A stretch of 47,156 bases of DNA from Branchiostoma floridae (lineage: Eukaryota; Chordata; Leptocardii; Amphioxiformes; Branchiostomatidae), in NCBI RefSeq assembly GCF_000003815.2, contig NC_049992.1:1658180-1705335 (forward strand), in the 5' to 3' direction. Under the pieces are notes generated by a model that was not told the DNA's origin, made no database searches, and was given only the letters and a program-made list of their open reading frames with translations. A program made the translations under genes and the position numbers. Positions 10,534 to 21,907 of the stretch are shown here, one piece after another. Positions within the stretch are counted from its first letter, which is position 1. Each line of letters opens with the position of its first letter.

Positions 10534-13369
10534 CTAGACGTCCATCCAAATTGTTGGAATAGATTTCTCAGTGGACAGTCTTGCTAAAGTCCGAGGTAAC
10601 CCTCTAGACCTTTTCCCTTTGCCGGACCGTTTGGGCTGTTTGGGGGATAGCTGGTGCTTCTGTAGACCGCTTTGCGTTAATGACGTGCCCTTTGACTTGT
10701 CGTAAAACTGTAAGGCTTTACGACATTTGAGAAGTTTTCTCAGCTCCCCAAGCTCTCGGCTGTTCAAGTCTACAAGAACTTGCAGGTGAGTCAGATTATC
10801 CAAGAGTGCCTGCTGTGCTTGAGGAGAACTGCCTGCGGTCAGGGAGTCTTCAACATCTTCTAACGTCTCAGCCAGTTCCTTGCGCTGTTTGGACACGTCT
10901 GAGCAGATCCGTCTGGCGGTTTGCGCGACGTTTAACTTCGCCATGTCTCCGCCAGGCGTTACTTTCTCTGCGTCCAGTTTCTGCACGATGAGGTGAACAG
11001 GGTACAGCTTCTCCTTCATGTACGCCACACTCTGCTGCACGTCCCGTATCTGCTCTAACACCGTACAGAACTCCCCCTTCACGTCCCCGACCTTCCCCTC
11101 CACTTCTGACACCATGTTTGTGTTCTCCTGGTGCCCCTTCTCGTACAGTTTGACCAGGTCCATCTCCTGCCAGGCGAACTCAGCCTTCAGCTTCATGTTG
11201 TCCATCTGCATCTGCCTCTGCAGATCCTTCAGTTCCGCCTGGAAGGATTGTCGCAGCGTCTCCAGCTTCGCGTCCTCCAGGACTTTCTCATCCACTTCTG
11301 CCATGAAGGCATCGTGAAGGTGCTTCACGCGTTCCCTCTCCTCACTCCACCTGGACTCGTACCTCTTCGTCTGTTTCTCAATAAACTTTCTCCTGGTCCG
11401 ATTCTGCGTGCCTTCTTCCTCTGCAAGCTTGGATTGCTGTTCCTTCATGGTTGCGGCCATGACTGATACTCGCCAGACTTGGCACACTCTTCTCCTCCGC
11501 TTGTCCATCAGAGAACGTTTCTGCTCGCTCTCTTCCTTCAGGGTATCCTCAAGCTTCTGTTTGTCCTTAGTGAAGTTGTCTGTGTCCTTTTTCCGCATCG
11601 CTCGCTCGTAATCTACCTGAAAGTTCAGCTCGGCGAGTTTCTTAGTCGGCCACAGCGCCTTCTTGAGCCCGCCGATCAGCTCCTTCAGCTTGGCGATCTT
11701 CGCCTCGTACTTCTCAGCCTGCGTCTTCAGACTCGCCTTCTCGTGTTCTCTGCAGGAAGGAGGAAGGGAAGGATTCGTTACTAAGACTCGTATTATACGA
11801 GACAATATGAGCATGATACACCGTTGTGAAATGTGGACATTCTCAACACACTATTCTCCTTTTTCTTTCCTTCTCGTGCTGTCTGCAGTAACGAGGAAAT
11901 GAAGGATTTGTTACGAAAACTCGTATTATACTAGACAATATGAGCGTGATACACCATTGTTATCTGCTTCGCGTCCACTTATCCAGACTACATATATGCC
12001 AGTCCATCTTTTGTCTTATATTTGAAACTGGGTAGAATACATACATTAGTAACATGCATCATAAGACCTAGATAATAATCTGTCTATTATGCCACTTTAG
12101 AACATGACCTGTAGCTTCTATATGCCTCGCTCGAAGAAGCTTAGACGCGTCAAAAAATGACATGAAAGGTACACAATACAAAATCTACTGGAGCAACTGG
12201 ATAAGTGTTGTAAACGGCGAGACGTTGCCTTTGATAAGTGACCGGGTCACTGTTAGTTGTTAGCATTTAGTGTATTGTGCATCCTGTAGGCCATTTTACA
12301 AAACCATTCAACTTAGATCCGTAAAATAGAGTCTGCTGATGCACTAATTTGTTCAGTTTCAATTAGCATTCAGGAATAGATATGCCAATAAGGTCAATGT
12401 TTTATATTGAATGCTGTGCCATTGACAAATAAACGTAATAACCAAATAACGTTAGGCTAATATAAACTAAAAAAACTGGATAAAATATAATATGAATATG
12501 CCCATAAGATTAGAGAAACACAATTCTTACATGTGCTCTTCCTGCATCTTCAGCTGCTTCCTTAAGAAGTCTTCCTCCATCTCCTTCCGCTTCTTGGCGG
12601 CCGCCTTCAGCTCCAGACTCGCGTTCTCGTACTTCTGCCGCCATTTCCGGGCCGCGACCATCAGGTGGTGGATCTGCTCGGCTTGCCTCGCCTCTGTGTC
12701 CGAAGAGATCCCTGCCACCGACCCGGTCACTGGAACGGCAAGGTAACTGTTAGATTAGTATGGGAGCCATTTTAGGGGTACCGGCTATCGGAGAAGGGGC
12801 ACGTTAGGCCTCGCTTGCCGCCGTGGCCGAGTAAAAAACACCGTCACTTACCCGTTAACTGGAACGATAGGGAACCAACGTTAGATTAGGAACTGTTTTA
12901 GGAGGTACAATTATATTGTATTCATCCTACACATTAGTTCTCTTTTTTGTTGCACCGTGAAAGTGGATTGTGTTACGTACTTTTGTCATCATCTAGAACC
13001 TTCAGCTTCCACATCGTTAACGTTGCTTTCCTGGCGGAAACATGACATGGCCTCCAGTTTCCACCACTAAAACACGATACATCTGATGATATACGTGTAG
13101 CTTGGCTCAAAGTAGCAAGAGAAAAAGTAGTATGTTAACATCTTTAGATCATCTATTAGCAGCATCTATAACGGTTTACAATGGAACGGTACTTCGATAC
13201 AGGTAGGATTATTGAATTATAAAAAGTCGTTAGCGGCAACATATATAGTTATAATAAAATGCCAAGGAATATTTGATATTGCAGTGGTGACAGCACACTC
13301 ACCCGATCCAGCCGGGGTGGACACTCTGCTCCCACGGCGACTCGATATGGCTGACATCACCGCGCTCAT
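10534..13369 (-). CDS. 493-residue coiled-coil protein
   Basis: Three minus-strand exons: 13369-13303 (ATG, Ser/Arg-rich start MSAVMSAISSRRGS), 12729-12531 and 11749-10534 (stop TAG). Phases are 1 and 2 and match exactly, with donors GGTGAGT and ATGTAAGA and acceptors GTTCCAG and CCTGCAG. From about residue 35 to 330 the protein is almost entirely charged heptad coiled coil (for example KWRQKYENASLELKAAAKKR, ELKDLQRQMQMDNMKLKAEF). A helical segment, LLDNLTHLQVLVDLNSRELG, follows, and the tail is basic (KQPKRSGKGKRSRGLPR). There is no signal peptide or membrane segment. I do not recognise the family. The length and uninterrupted coil suggest a cytoskeletal, ciliary or scaffold protein, which is inference only. 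Confidence 0.8.
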
Positions 13370-15395
13370 GCTGGTCCTGGGCAGTCTTCAGAGCTCCACG
13401 GTGACGCCGCACTTGTTAGTCCTTTTTATGTAAAAGGATATCCAATACTAGAACTGTTTGTCCAAGCGCAAAAGTGCTTCGTCCATGGGAAAATATGCTG
13501 GAGAAGACAATCAACGCAGGGGAGAGTAGATGAATTTCAACTCAACTGGAAATAGATCACAATTAGCAGATTGAAACCCAAACTGAACATGTTGGTGGTA
13601 AGAGGTGGTGGTGATCATATTGGGTGCGAAGAGGGCCAGAGTCGATGTCAACGCTGTGGCTCTCTAAACGTTGTTAGAAAAAGAACAGCTGTGAGCTTCT
13701 CCACGGTAGACAGTCCCCGTGTGTTGTTCAGTGTTTGCCCGCCCAACGGTTGCTATGGCAACAAACCCCGGCTCAGCACCGAGCGGTATGAGATCATCCC
13801 TTACGGCAGAGGTGTGACCAGTTAACCCTCACCCTGCGGCCTAACCCTGTAACCAACACAAATGCGGTGCCAAACGGCTCCCTCAGCTGGATAAGGGTTA
13901 ATCTTTGTTTTATGTTTCTGAATTCCCGTCGATGTGCCGTGAATGCGTGTCCCATATATGGGACAATGGGACGTACCGGGTCTGTTTTCTTTGTACATTT
14001 CCAAGCAGGTGGGGAGAAATTTCCTTTAGAAACGGGAAGGCCGAGCATTGAGAGCGCAAACTGAATTATTTAGAGCAGCTTTAGTGGGTCAGAGTTGAAA
14101 GCGGTTGCGCAACGTCTTATAGTTCTTCTAAGGAAACGTTTGTTTCTTTATCACGTCTTGACCTGGTCTTTTCAAGGACTCGCCGAGAGGTTAGGGTGAC
14201 GTCACTGCGCTGGATTAAGTCTTAAAAATGCTTTTCTCATTTGCTATTTTATTGTTCAAATGTAGAAACAGTTAAAGACATAGTGGTGTGGCCGTTTATA
14301 TGCAATAATAAAAACAATAAACGTCTAGCCATAAATGAACGCAGGACACGAAATTATGAAATACTAAAAAATGGTTTAATTTGTGTCCAGATACGACATA
14401 GTAATGCGCACACAGGAAGCACACACAGTGTGACAAAATGGGTTCGAGACCGAAGGTGCACACATAAATTTACTTTTAACCCATAAACATTACACTGCAC
14501 CAACATCGTAATGTACAGGTAAACAGACACAAAAGGGTGACTCAGAGATATAACGGATGTCGCTTTTCGTAATATCCAAGCAGTCTTATTTTGTGTTTGG
14601 ACGTTTAATGCGCTTGAACGCCATTTAACGGTATGCCTTTTTACTGTGCGCATTCAATTCCCCGCAAATTAAGTAAACAAGCCAAAGCTATACATACACC
14701 TGTGTTAGACTATTTCTATAACTGTTATGCTCGTTTCTATACTAGTACTGAGCAAAAAGAACTCAGCCAACACCGTGTACAATACAGCTGCATCTGTAAC
14801 AATGAAGTGACGCTTGGTTCTTAGTATTAGTATTAGGATCAATGATATTCAAAAGTATGGTATCTCAGCGTTACAGGTACATATTGAGCAAAAACATATC
14901 GCTACATTCGTAGTTCTTAGTATTAGGATCAATGATATTCAAAAGTATGGTATCTCAGCGTTACAGGTACATCTGTAATATTGTACTATCACACACACAC
15001 ACACACACACACATACAATTAAAGATTAGATTAAACCCACAAGATTCCACGCGGAGCTTTACAGTTGGCACGAACGCCTTGTTGTTCCTTGTCCCAACGC
15101 CACCAGCCTTCGTCTTCAGCTACCTGCATACCGAATACCATGAAAATCTGCCGTTTCTTTGTTCAGTTTTCCTCCGTTAAATATCTTAACACAACCGCTC
15201 CTGCAGTTCCGGAGCAAGTTGTTAGGGGGCCCAAACCTTCACCACTTATATCCCTACATCTGCCATAAACAAATCAATACCTGTATGATAGCATATCCAT
15301 AACAAAATATACAAAACCCGGAAGCAAATCCATTTAAGTAAGCCAAAGACAGACACGATCTCTACCATAATATTGTAGAGCCAGTCTGAGTGAAT
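13370..15395. other. Intergenic between coiled-coil and methyltransferase genes
   Basis: No exon was supported. It should contain the promoter of the coiled-coil gene just above 13369 and the 3' UTR of the methyltransferase below 15396. It holds a direct duplication (14817-14972) and a (CA)n tract at about 14989-15014. Confidence 0.4.
14817..14972 (+). repeat. Direct duplication of about 60 bp
   Basis: The segment beginning GTTCTTAGTATTAG and ending GCGTTACAGGTACAT occurs at 14817-14882 and again at 14913-14972, with about 30 bp between. The copies are nearly identical; the first carries an extra TATTAG. This indicates a recent local duplication. Confidence 0.9.
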
Positions 15396-16780
15396 TCACA
15401 GCTTTCGGGCATGAAGGACTAGAGTGGCAGTAACCTCTATGTAAAGTGCATCCGTAGAAGCCAAACGTGTGTCTCTCGCCACCTCCAACAGGTCATGGAA
15501 GAACTCCTCCTGCCTGTCCTGCGGGATGTAGTTCAGGTGCGGGAAAACAGCGCGGAGCCATTCCTTCAGCTTGGCCTTAGACTCGAAGTGCTGATGATTT
15601 TGCTCGATGTGACATGAGAGGACCTAAAACGAAACGAACAATTACGTAAAGGCACTCGTCGGTCTCGCAGGACCATGAGTAGTCATGAAAAAGACTTCCA
15701 TGTACAAGGCCATAACCATATGGAACGTAACGGTTTGCCTTGTAGTGTTCAATCAGTCAGTATTAGAAACGGATGATGTATAGGAAGAGATTTGAAGAGA
15801 TATACCATGTAAATTCTAGATGTAAAGACTTTTAAGTAGTATTTCATATGTTTGTGGGTTTTATGTCCAGGACGATTGGTTGCGAACAAATATAAAGTAT
15901 CTGAAGTATCCATACCTCAAACCCGCACTCCTGCATCAGGCGGCTACGGTTCTTCCCGAGATCACCGGAGGGCCACGGAAACACAATCGGCACAAATTCT
16001 CCCAAGTAGGGCTGCCACTTGGGGTGCGAAGCCATGATGAGCGAGGTTTGATTGAAGCTGCTTTCCTCAGTGTCGCAAAGTAGCAGGATTTCTCCACGTG
16101 ACGTCAGGCAGGAGTGTATCGCCCTCAGTGCTGCAGCCTTGTCGCGGACCCAGTGCAGCACATACAGACAGACCGCCTTGCTGAAGGCACCTTCCCATTC
16201 TGGCTTATAAGTGGATATGTCAGAAACATCCGCCACGTCATAGCGGACGTTTGGGGCTGAGTTATACTGACTGGCAAAGCTTCAGAAATGGAAAATAATT
16301 TGAAACGTCTGTGAACACTTTTACATCAAGAAATTTTGGAAGCAAATTGAACAAAATTAACTTCTTTTCCTGCAAATATGTTTGAAAAATGTGTTTTTCT
16401 TCCGACGTGATAAATACCTACGGGTCTATCACAAAAGTCATGACTTATTGATAGTACACTAACCTGACGAACTCAGCTGACACATCAAACCCCAGCACAG
16501 AAGCGACCCCTGGCTGTTGGGAGATGTATGTGCAGATCTCGCCGGTGCCACACCCCGCGTCCAGAACGGTGTCGCCCCCCTCCCACCTCAGGTACTGCTG
16601 CAGCACCTTCACCCCCACACTCTGCTGGAAGGAGCGGTTCCGTGAGTAGTGGTCAGCAGTTGTTGCATCCATTGTAAGGGTCCTGCCGTGGTCCACACGT
16701 ACAAAACTGCTCGGACCCTTCAAGAGCCTCCAGCGATGTACAGTCACAAACGTTGCTGCGACGCGACGACCACAAAACAT
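15396..16780 (-). CDS. SAM-dependent methyltransferase (juvenile-hormone-acid/type-11 methyltransferase-like)
   Basis: Three minus-strand exons (16780-16464, 16279-15916, 15623-15396) join in phases 2 and 0 to give 302 residues. The Rossmann methyltransferase signature is clear: motif I VLDAGCGTGEI, then GFDVSAEF, YDVADVSD, and the post-III strand GEILLLCDTEE. The layout with HYSRNRSFQQ before motif I and a C-terminal YIEVTATLVLHARKL resembles JHAMT-like methyltransferases. Substrate is unknown; in a lancelet a juvenile hormone is not expected. Translation may start at Met1, whose 34-residue Arg-rich, acid-poor leader could be mitochondrial targeting, or at Met37 (MDATTADHYS), which would be cytosolic. 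Degraded copies of the 5' end lie just upstream. Confidence 0.85.
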
Positions 16781-16983
16781 GCTGACTTCGATTCACAGTT
16801 CCAAATCTTAACAAGACCCTCGGCAGGACCTTCCTTCGCAGGAGGTTGCTGTGAGTGCAGCAATCCCAAAACTGCGTGTGCCTCTCGGACTCAGGATTGC
16901 GGCAAAATTACAACCCTGCCAAGTTTGAGCCCTGAAACAATGAACATAAACACAATGAGACCTTAACGCTCTCCTCTCACTCA

Positions 16984-17067
16984 TACACCTTTATGCTATA
17001 GCTTTCCACTTGAATGGATATAAATGTACACCTTTATGCTATAGCTTTCCACTTGAATGGATAAATG
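16984..17067 (+). repeat. Tandem duplication, period 43 bp
   Basis: The unit starting TACACCTTTATGCTATAGCT occurs at 16984 and again at 17027 with almost no differences. It lies upstream of the methyltransferase gene. Confidence 0.93.
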
Positions 17068-17282
17068 TCAGCAGATATATCATTTTCTTTGGTTCATGAT
17101 CTTGACTTTGGGCGCTTAGCTCAGAAAACAAAGGCAAGAGGAAACTTTATACACTTCGTTTTTGACCCAACATTGACTTGCAACAATAGCTGTATTTGGT
17201 GTAAAAGGATGCAGAAGCTTAAATGTTGACGGAACAAAAGGTTCACCATAGACCGCTGAAAAACTAGACATCTTGTGCCCGG

Positions 17283-17440
17283 CGTACAAGAGCCTGCAGC
17301 GATGCAAGGGCAAGGACGAGACTACCACAAAACATGCTGCGATACACAATCCCAAATCTTACCCAGACCTTCCTTTGCAGCAGAGTCACGACCTGCTGCT
17401 TAGTGCAGCAATCCAAAAACTTGCTTTGAGGTAGTCAGTC
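17283..17440 (-). pseudogene. Decayed copy of the methyltransferase 5' end
   Basis: On the plus strand, blocks AGCCTGCAGCGATG, CCACAAAACATGCTG, CCCAAATCTTA, GACCTTCCTTTGCAG and GTGCAGCAATCC match, in order, blocks around 16727-16870 that cover the start of exon 1 and its upstream flank. The minus-strand reading starts MFCG like the real gene but stops after about 23 codons. A weaker third echo (GATTGCGGC, AAAATTACAA.CCTGCCAA) lies near 17630-17670. Confidence 0.6.
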
Positions 17441-17915
17441 AGTCAGACATAGTCATACGGTGTGTTACAGCACCGTTGGGGTTATACCGCCCCATACAGG
17501 GTGGCTCACCCTTTCTTCTAGCTGAATACGAGACGGGGATGCGCCAGCCGTCTCCAGTCACAGTTCCAAAGCTTGCTGCGCGTACGTGTGACCCTTTCAA
17601 ATCTCTCCACTTGGAGCCTCTCCAACAAGATTGCGGCGCGAAGCACAGTTCTAAAATTACAATCCTGCCAAAAGTAAGCGCAAGGCACATTGAACTAGAT
17701 CCAAAACCTTATGTGTGTTCCACGAACCCAAAGAAACGTACTGCGACCTCCACAAAGAGTAATGTGATGCGGACAGTTTCAAAAACTGCTTCGAGTGCTG
17801 CGTCAACCCCCCCCCCCCCCACAACCTGAAACCTTGAAAAGTGGAAAGACCAGTACCCTATAGTATTACATATGAGTCAGTAGCCTAAGTTATGTCATAA
17901 TTAGCTTTGGCCGCG

Positions 17916-18031
17916 ATACATATAGAATAAAACACGGTGTATTCCGTATCACCCTCGGTCCCAGCCCTCCCGCGGGTCGGATCGGGGGAAGGCCGGGGGG
18001 AGATGCGGAATACACCGTGTTGTATTTTATT
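17916..18031. mobile_element. Palindromic TIR element A (internally deleted)
   Basis: The left arm reads AACACGGTGTATTCCGTATC and the right arm GCGGAATACACCGTGTTGTA, its inverted complement. The GC-rich centre contains CCCGCGGGTCGGATC. It matches the reverse complement of element B (18091-18243) with the inner part removed, so the two are opposite-orientation copies of one non-autonomous family. Confidence 0.75.
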
Positions 18032-18090
18032 CGTACGTTCGAATCATTCGAAGAAAGCCTGTGTGATAAAACTTCGAAGCCTGTGTGATA

Positions 18091-18243
18091 CATATAGAAT
18101 ACAACACGGTGTATTCCGTATCAGCTGAGGTGTCAGCACGACCGCGGGTCGGATCGCACGACGGCCGAAGGCCGGAGGGTGATCCGACCCGCGGGAGGGC
18201 TGAGACCGAAGCTGATACGGAATACACCGTGTTGTATTTTATT
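18091..18243. mobile_element. Palindromic TIR element B
   Basis: The outer inverted arms are ACAACACGGTGTATTCCGTA and TACGGAATACACCGTGTTGT. An inner inverted pair, CCGCGGGTCGGATC / GATCCGACCCGCGG, surrounds a small hairpin GGCCGAAGGCC. The single strand could fold almost completely. No coding capacity; MITE-like. Confidence 0.8.
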
Positions 18244-18629
18244 TATATCATGCCAACCTGAGAAAACTCATGTTTATCGCAGAAAAAGAGCAAAAACAAG
18301 TCCTTGATACACATTGCGACAACAACTTTATTCGTCCATTCGAACAAAAGAACCGGGTAAAGGAACAGGCTTCGAACTGGTTAACGGAACAAACTTCGAT
18401 GTCGAGTTCACCTGAGTTCAGTTAAATGAAAATTCATAATAACAGCTTGATTTGTTTCAACATTTGAAACGGACGACAGTCATGAGTTTCTACTGAATTT
18501 GAATCTGCTGGCTAGCCAATGCGCTGGAGCTCGAGGAAGAGCCGCCGAAGTTCCAGGTTCCCCCTTGGATCGTTGCTCCGGCAAAAGTTATGTGGACAAT
18601 GGGTTGCGTGGAATTTAGTAGTTTCAGTT

Positions 18630-18805
18630 CGATTTATTCGAATGGAGCCCGTGTGATAACCCCGGGCCGTACGGAAAGTTATCATCCGGTCCGGAACACC
18701 CGTATCGAACGTTTTCGCGGCCCCAGGTATGGCATAATGTATGATACGGGTGTTCTGGACCGGGTGATAAAAAGCCGTATCACACAGATTCCATCGAATA
18801 AATCG
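18630..18805. mobile_element. Palindromic TIR element C
   Basis: Outer arms CGATTTATTCGAATGGA and TCCATCGAATAAATCG are inverted repeats, with GTGTGATA / TATCACAC further in. A second long pair, GTCCGGAACACCCGTATC / GATACGGGTGTTCTGGAC, flanks the centre. The TTTATTCG and TGTGTGATA words also occur beside elements A and B, suggesting one related family. Confidence 0.7.
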
Positions 18806-19695
18806 GACGCACTCCGCGTGCGCCTAGTGCGGCTCGGTAGAAAATTCGAATACTAGATTCTGACGTCATGACTTCGCTGTTGTAACAATTTTTTTTGTTC
18901 AAGAACACCAAATTTTCTTAACGTCTTGTGCATTCCACATAGAAACGTGTTTGTTTTAAGGTGGACATGGCATAGATTATCTTATTTATGTCATAATTAT
19001 GATATGGCGATTATAATCGCGGTCAGGCCGGTACCTCGGGCGGTGGGAGGCATTCGTCAGTCTCGGAAGACGATGATTAGCTCGTTTTCTACACAATGTA
19101 CTAATTGTTTGTTTCTACGCTTTGTACGTCTGAGTTCTGAGGCAAGTTTCTGTTTTTCTTCTGGTGATTAGGAACACGTTTGACCCGTAACCTGACCAGA
19201 GAGTGTTGACTTAGCATTAAAATCGCCATTTGCACGTATCACACAAGATGAACGAAGTCTAACGTCCTTGTAACTGTGTCAAGCTGTATCTTCAAACACA
19301 CGAATTAATCACTTGAAGAATTTAATCCACATAATCCTGAAAGACTATTGAAATTCGGATTCATGAATGGCCTGTAATGACAGGAACAGAGATATCTGCA
19401 TCCACGTCAGTTACTGAGTGTATCTTCTGTGAATTTTTTTACCAGGTTGGTACATCACTGAGTAAAGAGACTCTTTTTCACAACCGTAGCTTCATTTCCA
19501 CCGACGTTTCGGTGACTGTCTGTCATTTTTAGTTCATCATAATCTTTGTGCATATTACAAGATCTTATTTCTATCATATGATATGATAGAAAAGAAAAGT
19601 AAAAAAAAATATGTTGACTTGATAAGATACATTCGTGTGGGAAAAGAACATTGAGAACATCACAATGTGAAACTCAAAGATCTTGTGCTTATTCT
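18806..19695. other. Intergenic, no gene seen
   Basis: No exon was recognised. A small perfect palindrome, TTCTATCATATGATATGATAGAA-like, lies near 19569-19592. The 3' UTR of the Cys-rich gene is expected at the right edge. Confidence 0.4.
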
Positions 19696-20161
19696 TCAAC
19701 CAAACAGCCAGCGGAAGGCATAAGCCAGCAGGCTGATAGCGGCAAGGACGGCCGCCCGTCCCCCCTCCATGTTAGGGCTGCCCGATGTGACACAGCAGCC
19801 GGGCTGGTCGCAGCACGCGGGCGGGCAGGTGCCGTTGGTCCTCCCGCAGGTCGCCGGGTTCCTTTCCGGGCAGCAGTCGTACGGGCAGGTGGCTGGAGTC
19901 TCATCCGGGCCACACCTGCCGTCACCGCAGAACGACTCTTCATCAGCGTCAAGGCTCCCCCTGAGGAAAGAGAGCGTCTTCACCAAACAGAAACCTTAAG
20001 ACAACAATGATCTGTTCTCCAACTGAAGAAATTTCACTCTCCGGAATTTCTTGACCTAAATGCTGTAGGCAGGGGATCTTTTCGAACGTGTGACGTCATC
20101 ACGAGGTCAAGGTTCGTCAGAAGTCGGTACCGCCCCCCTCCCCGTTGAGAGAAGGCAGTAT

Positions 20162-20193
<32 letters not shown>

Positions 20194-21907
20194 TTGACGA
20201 TATATTTGATTTAAGACAAAGATGATGCATGATGGACGGAAGGATGGAAAGGCGGTATCAAAGCGAGTGGATGGAATGCTACACAGAAAGGTGTGAATAG
20301 TTGATTACCTGGCCTTCAGCTGGGCGAGTTTCTTACAGCGGTGTTGGAAGCAGGAGCTCCACACCCAGCACGTGCCGGGGAAGACCCACGGGTACTTCTT
20401 GTTGCACCTGTGGCCATGGCAAGGAACCGATGTCAGGTCTGACATTGGAGTTTATCCAAAACCACGATTACATGGTGCACTACAATTTACACATAGCTAT
20501 TCATTCTGTGGTCCACATAACACATGGGGAAATAAAAATGCAGAATATAAGCGTACAAACATTTCGCACAAAAACAAAGTCTACATGAGGTCCATATGCC
20601 AAGAGAATTTGTATCAGACATTCTGTACAGAAAGCGTTTTTTTCTTGAGCATTTGTTCTGGGCTTCGGTAGGCGGGTGGTTTGTGATTTTCATGGCCTAG
20701 ATTGCATAGTGATCTGAATATAAGTCACTTATTCAAACCAGAGGAAAGCTGTTGTCATGACAATTGCGGCGTTGGTTACATTGGACCATCTTCTTATATC
20801 ATGAAGGAGACAGAACATCTTGGCGTTTTTAGGGCCGGCCGATAGGAGCGTGATTTCAGTCAGGCCAAGAAAACTTGCTGCCCTATGTGCCACCAAGGAC
20901 GGAAGGATGTAAGTAATCTCCAAGCAGGTCTTACGGTGCCATAAGATAGTATCAAAGCTGGCCATGGAGTGTAGTCGGCTAAGGGAGTCAAACGGGCACG
21001 GAAAGTTTGATACTATACATTACGCACCGTGGATCTGGTTGGAGATTAGGATGTAAGTCCATCTTTCTTCTTTTTCTTTTACTGAAAGTGAAATTGAAAG
21101 AAAGACTCTTTTACTTTCCCTTCTACTCACTTGTCCTCCACCTGACTTTGCCCGGCGCACCCTCCACATCTGAAGTAGTTGAGGTCCCACTTGCCGTTCC
21201 CCTCGTCAGCGCCGCAGTGACCGCAGTACTGGCCGGAACTCGCACCCTGGTACGTGGTCTGGAAATATACCCCAGAAAAGCTTGTATATTAAATTGAAAG
21301 TTTACTAATCATGCTTTTCAAACATGTTTTTTATCGATGAAATTTGTTTAGCGTCCTGTCACATTGCGATGCGGCAGCTTCAGTAAGATACTCACTTTAC
21401 ATCCAGGGCAACTTCTAACGGCGTTTACATAGCAGACCACCTGTCCTTCACGTTGTGATAAACTGACATCTGGGCCCCCAGACCAAGTTCAGTCACGCAC
21501 GAAACGGTGTAGCTTGCACCCAGAACAATAGCGAGAGGACCAACGAAGCGAAGCGGTACCCGGTATCCAAACATACGCGCGCAGCAGGGCGTTCTTTTTT
21601 AGCTTTCATCATGAAATTTGCGGACCGCTGAAGTTCAAAATGCAGTTAGCACCTAAAACACCGGTTTCCCACTCACCCTGTCACAGGTGGGGTTCCCGCC
21701 CTGCTCGTTACAATTGTTACAGCAGACGTAGAAGTGAACCTTAGAAGTCCCTCCCAGGGTGATGTGCACACATTTGCCCTGGGGAGGCGGCCCGACAGCG
21801 CGCACCTGACGGGAGTCATTGAGCACTAGGCCGGTCTCCTGGCCCGACGAGCGGACCAACAGGACAGAAGCCGTCACAAACAGACAGATCGAACCTAACG
21901 GTGACAT
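19696..21907 (-). CDS. Cys-rich secreted protein, probably GPI-anchored
   Basis: Four minus-strand exons (21907-21677, 21258-21131, 20407-20309, 19960-19696) join in phases 0, 2 and 2 to give 240 residues. The ATG at 21907 (GCCATG context) begins a signal peptide (MSPLGSICLFVTASVLLV). The mature part has more than 25 Cys, including HFYVCCNNC, YCGHCG, FRCGGCAG, and a C-terminal module FCGDGRCGPDETPATCPYDC of the CGDGxCxxxE...CPxDC pattern. The end is a small-residue site (NMEGG) followed by a hydrophobic tail (AAVLAAISLLAYAFRWLFG), typical of a GPI-attachment signal. Family not recognised; an extracellular or cell-surface binding role is inferred. A short C-terminal membrane anchor is the alternative. 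Confidence 0.8.

Noticed and set aside
10806-11902. Plus-strand frames opposite the coiled-coil gene
   Set aside because: They are shadows of the minus-strand coding exon, whose splice phases and heptads are convincing.
13571-14064. Overlapping open frames on both strands upstream of the coiled-coil gene
   Set aside because: No conserved motif, no splice partners, and strands conflict; treated as non-coding.
20171-20192. (TA)n run as a possible regulatory or structural site
   Set aside because: An ordinary short microsatellite in an intron of the Cys-rich gene.
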